Assembly (NCBI GenBank): GCA_963771305.1
Contig: CAVYTS010000012.1
Coordinates: 1 to 64,000, forward strand
Direction of reading: 5' to 3'
Source: CAJCIT01 sp963771305
GTDB taxonomy: Bacteria; Acidobacteriota; Terriglobia; Bryobacterales; Bryobacteraceae
Length of the DNA: 64,000 nucleotides
The notes under the pieces were generated by a model. It saw only the letters and a list, made by a program, of their open reading frames with translations, was not told where the DNA came from and made no database searches. This document shows positions 19,079 to 25,967 of the stretch, in pieces. A program made the position numbers and the translations under genes. Each line of letters opens with the position of its first letter. Within the stretch, counting starts at the first letter, position 1.

Positions 19079-19828
19079 ATGAGACGCCTGCGCTTCCAGG
19101 TGGCCTATGATGGCACGGGCTTTCACGGCTGGCAGGTGCAGCCCGGTCTGCCCACTATCCAGGGCACGTTGGAAGAAATCATCTCCGGCATGGAGGGGCG
19201 GCCGGTGCATGTCGCGGGCTCGGGCCGAACCGACGCGGGTGTCCATGCCTACGCCCAGGTGGCCGCCGTTTCGATTGAAAACCCCATTCCGCCGGACAAC
19301 TTCCGCCGCGCCGTGAATCGACTGCTCCCGAAAGCCATACGCGTGAGCCGAGTCGAAGAGGTGCACTTGGATTTTCACCCTCAGTTCCATGCGCGCCGAA
19401 AGACATACGAGTATCGTATTTATCGCGACGAGATCTGCTCCCCCTTCGATCGCAACTACGTCTTCCACCATCCCTATCCGCTGGATGAGGCCGCTATGCT
19501 GGAGGCCGCGCCGCTGTTCGAAGGCGAGCATGATTTCACCGCCTTCGCTGCCTCCGACGACCGCGAGGAAGGCTTCTCCCGTGTTCGCGCCATTTATCGC
19601 TCGGCGCTCTCCCGCCACGAGGCGAAGCTCATTTACCAGGTCACCGGCTCCGGGTTCCTCAAACACATGGTCCGCAACATGGTGGGAACGTTGCTCGAAG
19701 TTGGCAAGGGCAACCTGTCGCTCGCAGATCTCGAAGCGCGCCTTGTCCCCGACTGCGGCATCCGACCCGGCCCGTCAGTTCCACCCGGCGGGCTCGTCCT
19801 TCTTTCGGTAGAGTACGGCGAGAAATAA
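19079..19828 (+). CDS. truA: tRNA pseudouridine(38-40) synthase TruA
   Basis: Modifies uridines 38-40 in the anticodon arm of many tRNAs. The start MRRLRFQVAYDGTGFHGWQV is typical. The catalytic Asp sits in GSGRTDAGVHAYAQVA. Other boxes are FHARRKTYEYRIY, FDRNYVFHHPYPLD, HDFTAFAASD and the C-terminal FLKHMVRNMVGTLLEVGKG. At 249 residues it is full length and intact, unlike its neighbours to the left. The longer in-frame extension upstream of ATG 19079 overlaps pyrE and is rejected. Confidence 0.96.
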   Translation: MRRLRFQVAYDGTGFHGWQVQPGLPTIQGTLEEIISGMEGRPVHVAGSGRTDAGVHAYAQVAAVSIENPIPPDNFRRAVNRLLPKAIRVSRVEEVHLDFHPQFHARRKTYEYRIYRDEICSPFDRNYVFHHPYPLDEAAMLEAAPLFEGEHDFTAFAASDDREEGFSRVRAIYRSALSRHEAKLIYQVTGSGFLKHMVRNMVGTLLEVGKGNLSLADLEARLVPDCGIRPGPSVPPGGLVLLSVEYGEK

Positions 19829-19879
19829 CTCTAGCACCGAAGGTCGCGAGCCGCTGGGGATATTGTGGGCATCGGAACG

Positions 19880-19921
19880 GACCGACGAGGCGTCGGTCGC
19901 GGGCAAGGGTGCCCACCCTAC
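19880..19921. repeat. Hairpin plus GGGTGCCCACCC palindrome
   Basis: GACCGACG-AGG-CGTCGGTC (19880-19898) is a perfect 8-bp hairpin. It is followed within 10 bases by GGGTGCCCACCC, also self-complementary at its core. It lies after truA and before the convergent TetR gene, so it could end both transcripts, or be a dispersed intergenic repeat. Confidence 0.5.
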
Positions 19922-19996
19922 AAGGTGAGGCGAACAGCCACCGTAAGAGCAACGCTGATAAGTGCCTATTTGTCGAAGCGTAAGCTTCTCGCCGGC

Positions 19997-20632
19997 CTAC
20001 CTGAACAAATATCCCGCCAGCATTGTCTTCAACTGCGCAATCACCTTCGCGCGTTCGTCGAGCGTCGGCTGTTCATAGGCGAACGACAACAATCGCTCTC
20101 CCACTTCCACCGTGATACGAAGCTTGAGGCTCAATTCCTCGGAGTCTTCCATGCCCAGATAGTGCACCATGAACTGCTTCAGCATCGCGGCCGTACCCAC
20201 GTCCGGTTGCGCCTCGCGCTTCCGGGTCTCCAGGCTGATGTAATGCCCTAGCGCGAGCGTCCGGAAATCCGCATGCGCGTCCAAAAATCCAACGTAGGCG
20301 TCGATGATCCCGTTGAAGAACGCTGGACCATTGGATGGCAGGTCTTCCATAAAACGCCCGGCAATGTGTTCTTCGAACTCTTTCTGACGCCGCACCGCGA
20401 TTTCGTCGATGATCGACTGCTTGTCGGGAAAGAACCGGTACAGCCCTCCTACCGACACGGCCGCTTCCGCCGCGATGCGATTGGTCGTAATTGCCTCAGG
20501 CGCCATCGTCTCGAGCAACCGCGAGGCAGCGTCCAGAACCCGCTGCACGGTCTCGTGACTACGCTCCTGGACCGGTGCCCGCCGCGCGGCACGCGCAGGA
20601 ACGCCATCCGCGACCGCTCGGGGCTGGCCCAT
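19997..20632 (-). CDS. TetR/AcrR family transcriptional regulator
   Basis: The N-terminal helix-turn-helix is VQRVLDAASRLLETMA, ITTNRIAAEAAVSVGGLYRF, FPDKQSIIDEIAVRR. A variable ligand-binding helical domain follows (AFFNGIIDAYVGFLDAHADF, LKQFMVHYLGMEDSEELSLK). ATG 20632 gives 211 residues; the frame is open further upstream but without TetR-like sequence. It is transcribed away from hpnH. The shared 124-base region contains a promoter-like pair and a short palindrome, so control of hpnH is the natural inference. The ligand is unknown. Confidence 0.92.
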   Translation of the reverse strand: MGQPRAVADGVPARAARRAPVQERSHETVQRVLDAASRLLETMAPEAITTNRIAAEAAVSVGGLYRFFPDKQSIIDEIAVRRQKEFEEHIAGRFMEDLPSNGPAFFNGIIDAYVGFLDAHADFRTLALGHYISLETRKREAQPDVGTAAMLKQFMVHYLGMEDSEELSLKLRITVEVGERLLSFAYEQPTLDERAKVIAQLKTMLAGYLFR

Positions 20633-20664
20633 TCCTTGAGTTGTCTTCGAGTCCTGCACTCCAC

Positions 20665-20711
20665 TTGACAGTATGCCACCGGAGGTGTTAAAAAAGCGAA
20701 TAAGAGTTCGC
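20665..20711 (+). promoter_or_regulatory. Possible hpnH promoter with TetR operator
   Basis: TTGACA at 20665-20670, a 17-base spacer, then TTAAAA form a sigma-70-like promoter pointing at hpnH. Directly after it, GCGAA-TAAGAG-TTCGC (20696-20711) is a short inverted repeat where a repressor would block transcription. The divergent TetR gene is the obvious candidate. The half-sites are only 5 bases, so this is suggestive. Confidence 0.42.
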
Positions 20712-20756
20712 GTTCGCAATTTGCTGCGGCTCAAGACTTTTCCTTGTAGGTGCTGA

Positions 20757-21899
20757 ATGGGTGTTCCGGTTTCCCAGATGTGGACTGTTGCCAGCTACGT
20801 GCTGGCGCAGCGGCTGAAAGGGCGCAAGCAGTATCCGCTGGTCCTGATGCTCGAGCCGCTCTTCCGCTGCAACCTGGCTTGTGCCGGCTGCGGCAAGATC
20901 CAGTACCCGGCCCACATTCTCAAGACTGATCTTTCACCCGAAGAGTGTTTCAAGGCCGTCGACGAGTGCGGAGCGCCTATGGTCTCCATCCCCGGCGGCG
21001 AGCCGCTCATGCATCCGCAGATCGGCGAGATCGTCGCGGGCCTGATAGAGCGCAAGAAGTACATCTACCTCTGCACGAATGCGCTGCTCTTGAAAGAGAA
21101 GCTACACCTGTTTCGGCCGAGCAAGTACCTGACCTTCTCCGTTCATGTCGACGGCCAGCGCGATCATCACGACTTCTCGGTCTGCCGCGAAGGTGGCTAC
21201 GAGATTGCCATCGACGGTCTCAAGGCGGCGCTCGATCGTGGCTTCCGCGTCACTACCAACACGACGCTCTTCGACGGCGCCGATCCCAAGAGCGTCCGCG
21301 CCTTCTTCGACGAAATGATGGATCTCGGCGTGGAGGGCATGATGCTCTCGCCGGGCTACTCCTACGACAAGGCGCCCGACCAGAAGCACTTTCTCGGCCG
21401 CGCCCGCACCCGCCGCCTGTTTCGCGCAATGCTGGCCAATCGCAAGTCTTCGTGGCGCTTCAATCAGTCGCCGTTGTTCCTCGAATTCCTGATGGGCAAA
21501 CGTGACTATCCTTGCACGCCCTGGGGCATGCCCACCTACAACATCTTCGGCTGGCAGAAGCCTTGTTACCTGCTGCAGGATGGCTACGCCGACACATTCG
21601 CAGAGTTGATGGAGAGCACCGCTTGGCACAATTACGGCACGGAATCGGGCAACCCGAAATGCGCCAACTGCATGGTCCACAGCGGTTATGAAGCTTCGGC
21701 GGTGAACGACACGTTCGGCTCCATTGGCGGCTTGGTTCGCACGGTGCGGTCGATGCTGTTCAACAAGCATCAGGATGCCGAAGCTCTCAACATGCTGAAC
21801 GAGCACACGCGGCCCGTCCACAGCTACAATCCGCTGGTGCGTATTGAGACCGCTGCCGGGGAATCTGCCACCAAGGAATTAGAGGAGTCAACCGCATGA
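20757..21899 (+). CDS. hpnH: Adenosyl-hopene transferase HpnH (radical SAM)
   Basis: Radical SAM enzyme that joins an adenosyl group to diploptene, the first step to extended (C35) hopanoids. The cluster motif is CNLACAGC (Cys38, Cys42, Cys45). Other family boxes are MVSIPGGEPLMHPQI, YLCTNALLL, FSVHVDGQRDHHD and MMLSPGYSYDKAPDQ. The C-terminal Cys-rich end is GNPKCANCMVHSGYEASAVN. The length of 380 residues is usual. Its stop overlaps the next gene by 4 bases (ATGA). A TetR regulator lies upstream and divergent. Other hopanoid genes are absent nearby except an hpnB-like gene at 55 kb. Confidence 0.95.
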   Translation: MGVPVSQMWTVASYVLAQRLKGRKQYPLVLMLEPLFRCNLACAGCGKIQYPAHILKTDLSPEECFKAVDECGAPMVSIPGGEPLMHPQIGEIVAGLIERKKYIYLCTNALLLKEKLHLFRPSKYLTFSVHVDGQRDHHDFSVCREGGYEIAIDGLKAALDRGFRVTTNTTLFDGADPKSVRAFFDEMMDLGVEGMMLSPGYSYDKAPDQKHFLGRARTRRLFRAMLANRKSSWRFNQSPLFLEFLMGKRDYPCTPWGMPTYNIFGWQKPCYLLQDGYADTFAELMESTAWHNYGTESGNPKCANCMVHSGYEASAVNDTFGSIGGLVRTVRSMLFNKHQDAEALNMLNEHTRPVHSYNPLVRIETAAGESATKELEESTA

Positions 21900-22327
21900 G
21901 CGAATTCAAGCCGGCTTCCGCCATCCTCGATCCTGAATCGCTCGAAGTCGCTCCGGGAGCGGCCCACGCAGCCGTTGAGGGATGGGTCCCCGAGCTCGCC
22001 AGTGAGCAGGACCTGCTCGCCGCGCTTGAAACCGCCTTCGACTATCGCGGCGATGTGACCATCGCTCGCAAGAACGGGTCGACAGTCGAAGGTTATATCT
22101 TCGATCGCCGGAGCGCCGGAACGCTGGCGCAGTCGGTGGTCCGCGTAATTCCCAGAGATTCACGCCTTAAGCTCACCATTCCTTATAGCGACATCGCAGC
22201 CCTAGCCTTCACGGGCCGTGACACGGCAGCCGGAAAGAGCTGGGAGGCGTGGGTTAGAAAGTATTGGGAAAAGAAGGCCGCGGGTGAAAGCGGTATTGGG
22301 ATCGAACCCGAGTCCCTCGATCACTAG
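21896..22327 (+). CDS. Conserved small protein coupled to hpnH
   Basis: A 143-residue soluble protein starting in the ATGA overlap with hpnH, so it is almost certainly co-translated. Residues 35-100 look like a small beta-rich Sm/PilZ-like fold (FDYRGDVTIARKNGSTVEGY, LKLTIPYSDIAALAFTGRDT). The end is helical and aromatic (GKSWEAWVRKYWEKKAAGE). I do not recognise a named family. A role with HpnH in hopanoid side-chain synthesis or its control is inference from coupling only. Confidence 0.8.
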   Translation: MSEFKPASAILDPESLEVAPGAAHAAVEGWVPELASEQDLLAALETAFDYRGDVTIARKNGSTVEGYIFDRRSAGTLAQSVVRVIPRDSRLKLTIPYSDIAALAFTGRDTAAGKSWEAWVRKYWEKKAAGESGIGIEPESLDH

Positions 22328-22367
22328 TTTCTAGCCTGGCCAATCTGAGAAATCATCTCGCATAATT

Positions 22368-23987
22368 CTAAGCGGCAAGCAGGTCGAGGATGTGTTGGAT
22401 GGCATGATCGGCCTTGTAGTAAGCAGTTTCGACCTTGCTGACAGGGGGCTTGAGAGCTTCGTCAGGCCGGTGATGAAACAGCGAGTTTGCCAGTGGTCCG
22501 CAAACGCGTTTGTGAAAGAGGAGGAACATGAGGGCGGCTTTGGTCCCGCTATCGGCGAGACGATAGCGGTAGCTCCGGCCGATGCGTTCGAGCAGGCCAT
22601 GGGCTTTCATTTTGCGAAGGTCATAGCGGAGTTGGGTGATGGTATATCGGTCGGAGGACAGGCCGAAACTGGTGAGAATGGCTTGGTGGATATCGCTGGA
22701 GCGCCAACCATTGAGTTGCGTGCCGCCGTGCAGCAGCACTTCCATCAGTCGCATCATCCGGGTGTCGTGAATCTTGATGCCTGCGATTTTAGTTTTGCCT
22801 GCCGTAACCGGCAGAGCAATCCGCTGAAATAGAGGAAAGTCGACGTGCACGTTCATGGATTGCGCTTGGAAACCGGCCAATCGATCCGTAACGGGGACGA
22901 GTTGCCGGCGCAGGGCTTCCAGGTTCTTCAGCCCCTTGTTTAGGCCCAGATCCTTCATACGGTTTACGCAGACTTCGACTCGCAGGAAGGTATTGAACTT
23001 CTCGTACATGCGGCCCACCAGGTGCTTGCAGTAGATGCGCATCACGTGATGGCCATGGTCGAGTTTTTCGAGCACGCTGTGCAACTTGCCGCGTAGTCGT
23101 TTGGTGACGCGGACGCCGAAGATGTGAGCCACCTTGTCGGCGGTCAGGCGGAACAGTCCCATTTCGCAAGAGTGCTCAAAAATCTTGTGGATGGGAAAAT
23201 TCCGTTTGAAGACGAAGTTCCGGCAATATTCGATCTGATTGATCGAGTACTCCCGCTTCAGATGGAGGGCCTTACGGTCGTTTTTGGAGAACTTCGGACC
23301 CAGCAGCCAGGTCCAGTAGTTCAGGCGCTTTTCGATGGTGGACGCGCTCAGGCTATCGGCGGCCGCTTGCAATGCCTTCGGGTCCGAGGTAGACAGGAAC
23401 GCGTTGTCGTCCTTGCGAAAGGCAACTCCCTGACGGCGAAGCTCGATCTCGATGAAGTTATGGCCGTTCAGGTAATAGGTGGTCTGAAAGGGAAGATAGG
23501 TGCCGATGCATATTGACAGCGGGCCGATCACCGGATCGCGGAGGTAAAAATAATCGTGCAGGTAGCGCGACCGGATGCGCCGGATGATGCGGTAGTCCGG
23601 ATCGTCGGTGGGGAACCGGGGCATTTTCGAACTGAACGTGCTGCCCATTTCCAGGCTCGTGAAAATGCAGTAAACCCCGTGTTGATTCCGCCGCTCCATC
23701 CGTTGCAGATGAGGCAGGACACAATTCTCCTTGCTCATACCCTTCTCTGCTTTGAGCACAGGAATCTTGTGGTTGCGGGCGTAGCTTTCCACCCAGCCCC
23801 GGTATTCCAAAGTGCGCTTGGCCAGGACTTGTGGCGTGATCGGATATTGGCCATGCACGTCACGGAAAAAATGCACCATATGTTCGGGACGGGTCAGCAG
23901 TGGCATGTACCCCTGGATGACGATGCGGTCGAAACAGTGGTATACAAAAGCCAGGAACCGTTCAAAGAGCTTCCCGAAGGTTTCCAT
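22368..23987 (-). CDS. 539-residue protein of unknown function, possibly mobile
   Basis: A long, intact, soluble protein. The N-terminus reads FVYHCFDRIVIQGYMPLL. The middle has aromatic, basic segments (YFYLRDPVIGPLSICIGTYL, RKALHLKREYSINQIEYCRN, IYCKHLVGRMYEKFNTFLRV). The C-terminal about 110 residues look like a winged helix (SDIHQAILTSFGLSSDRYTI, LRKMKAHGLLERIGRSYRYR). It stands alone against the direction of both neighbours and carries no signal peptide. I know no function. The isolated position and the short repeats at both sides make a transposon-like or homing-type gene possible, but no DDE, HUH or recombinase motif is evident. Confidence 0.75.
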   Translation of the reverse strand: METFGKLFERFLAFVYHCFDRIVIQGYMPLLTRPEHMVHFFRDVHGQYPITPQVLAKRTLEYRGWVESYARNHKIPVLKAEKGMSKENCVLPHLQRMERRNQHGVYCIFTSLEMGSTFSSKMPRFPTDDPDYRIIRRIRSRYLHDYFYLRDPVIGPLSICIGTYLPFQTTYYLNGHNFIEIELRRQGVAFRKDDNAFLSTSDPKALQAAADSLSASTIEKRLNYWTWLLGPKFSKNDRKALHLKREYSINQIEYCRNFVFKRNFPIHKIFEHSCEMGLFRLTADKVAHIFGVRVTKRLRGKLHSVLEKLDHGHHVMRIYCKHLVGRMYEKFNTFLRVEVCVNRMKDLGLNKGLKNLEALRRQLVPVTDRLAGFQAQSMNVHVDFPLFQRIALPVTAGKTKIAGIKIHDTRMMRLMEVLLHGGTQLNGWRSSDIHQAILTSFGLSSDRYTITQLRYDLRKMKAHGLLERIGRSYRYRLADSGTKAALMFLLFHKRVCGPLANSLFHHRPDEALKPPVSKVETAYYKADHAIQHILDLLAA

Positions 23988-24140
23988 CGGTCGCCTCCTC
24001 AGATTATTGGCTGGATACCAAAATCATCTGTCCTGGCGACCGGTGGAATCAACCGGCTACTCTCTTCGCTTTGCGATGCCTTCTCCCCGGGATTTCAAGG
24101 GCGCGCCCTTGGCTATAACTAGACCGCCCTTGCCCTGGCA

Positions 24141-24560
24141 ATGACGAAACAAGACCTATATGAGTTCATCCAGCAGCATGATCTGGCTGTGCTGGCGACT
24201 GTTTCGCCTGCCCTGACTTCGGAATCTGCCCTGGTTGTGGTCGCCGTCACCCCCGACCTTGAACTCATCTTCGATACCGTCCGCAGCTCGCGCAAGTACA
24301 CCAACCTGAAGGAGAACCCTTCCATTTCTTTCGTCATCGGATGGAAAGGCGAGATCACGCTGCAGTACGAAGGCGTGGCCGAGGAACCGGGCGGCGATGA
24401 ACTCCATCGCTACACGTCGCTGTACTTCGCCCGCTATCCCGATGGCCGCGCACGCGAAGTGTGGCCCGGAATCGTCTATTTCAAAGTGCGTCCGACGTGG
24501 ATCCGCTATTGCGATTACAATCCCGAGTCGCGCGATTTGCCCGAGTTTACGTTCGGGTAG
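24141..24560 (+). CDS. Pyridoxamine 5'-phosphate oxidase-like FMN-binding protein
   Basis: A 139-residue split-barrel flavin/F420-type protein. The start (LYEFIQQHDLAVLATVSP, ESALVVVAVTPDLELIFDT) and the segment SSRKYTNLKENPSISFVIGW are typical, the latter forming part of the phosphate-binding loop. An aromatic end follows (VYFKVRPTWIRYCDYN). No second domain is present. Members reduce or bind diverse small molecules, so the substrate is not predictable. The peptidase gene follows after 6 bases, but a shared function is not obvious. Confidence 0.88.
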   Translation: MTKQDLYEFIQQHDLAVLATVSPALTSESALVVVAVTPDLELIFDTVRSSRKYTNLKENPSISFVIGWKGEITLQYEGVAEEPGGDELHRYTSLYFARYPDGRAREVWPGIVYFKVRPTWIRYCDYNPESRDLPEFTFG

Positions 24561-24566
24561 ATACGT

Positions 24567-25868
24567 GTGATTCGATTCGGACGGCCATTGATGCTCATCT
24601 CGGGAGCACTCGCTTCGATAATAGCCAGCCCGACGAAACCCTTGGATGGCGTTTGGATAAGTCTTGGTTACGGAAACGTCTACCAAATCCGCGGGACAAC
24701 GCTAAGTGCATTCGAGGTGACCACACAAACCTGCGTGCCGAGCTTTACTGCAAAGCGGCTGGACAGCACCATTCTAGGACGGGAAGCGACGTTTAAGGCG
24801 GCCCATGGAGACCTGTTTTTTTCGCCGCCGGGCCGGACCCCGATCGCAAGGTGTTAGTTCATCCGGGCGGTCTGGCGAAACTCAGGGTCGACTGGCTTCC
24901 GGCCATGCCAGCTGTGTGCGATCATCACACAGCCAACACATCACCCGCCAATTTCGAGGTATTCACCCGCACTTTTTCCGAGCAGTACATCGCATTCGAT
25001 CTTCGGCAGATCCAGTGGGATCAGTTGGTGGCCGCCAACCGCAAGAAAGTCACCTCCAAGACAACACCAACCGAACTCTTCGACGTTCTCGAGTCCATGT
25101 TGAAGCAACTCGGCGATCTGCACACGGGAATTGAGGCGCACGGCCTCAAGCCCGAATCCCCGGATTTCTTTCGGCCAGGTACGGACCGAGTGATCAAAGG
25201 TGATATCAAGAACTTTGAAACCAAGGGACGGCACCTATTATTCGCAGCAACCGATCGGGCCCACCTTGACGGCCCGCTGCAAAGCTTCTGTATTGGTCAA
25301 CTCCTGTACGGGCACATCAACCGCACCTTCGGCTATCTCAGGATTCTGTCCTTTGGTGGCTATTCCAAACACCGGGGCGATCAGCAACCTTTGGAGTCGG
25401 CGTTAGATCGCCTCTTCTCCGATCCGAATCTGAAGGCCCTCGTTATTGATGTGAGGCTCTCCTTCGGCGGTGACGATAAGCTTGGTCTGGAAATTGCCTC
25501 CCGACTAACGAAAACCGACTACTTGGCGTATGGAATACAGGCTCGGGCCGACCCAATAAAACGAGACGTCTGGACACCCGCCGATTCGGTTTTCGTACAA
25601 CCGAGTTCGCGACCCGGCTTTCTGGGATCGGTTGTCGAACTGACCGGCCCAATCACTATGAGCGCCGCCGAGACCTTCACCCAAGCGCTGATGGGCCGGG
25701 CCCCTCACGCGACGAGAATCGGCGAAAATACTCAGGGCGTGTTCTGCGATGTCTTGGATCGCCGCCTCCCAAATGGCTGGACCTTTGGCCTGCCAAACGC
25801 CGTCTCGAAACGCGGAAGGAGGGGCTTTTGACGATGGAAATGTCAATGCACGTCCTTCTCAAAGATAG
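24567..25868 (+). CDS. S41-family peptidase, frameshifted twice
   Basis: Secreted C-terminal-processing-type serine peptidase. The N-terminal piece has a hydrophobic leader (LMLISGALASIIAS), followed by KPLDGVWISLGYGNVYQIRG. After a phase change near 24830 comes the tail-specific protease core: ELFDVLESMLKQLGDLHTGI, FGYLRILSFGGYS, LKALVIDVRLSFGGDDKLGL and the catalytic-Ser region GPITMSAAETFTQALMGR. A further change near 25805 restores GGAFDDGN and the stop at 25868. There is no PDZ domain, as in the short S41 group. The start codon is GTG 24567. Confidence 0.8.
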
Positions 25869-25967
25869 AAAATGACGTTTCCATTCTTGGTCCGTAAGCG
25901 CTAATCTCCAACATTCATCGCCCGCGACGCTTGGACCTCGGACCTGCCTCGACGTACAGTAACAGTC

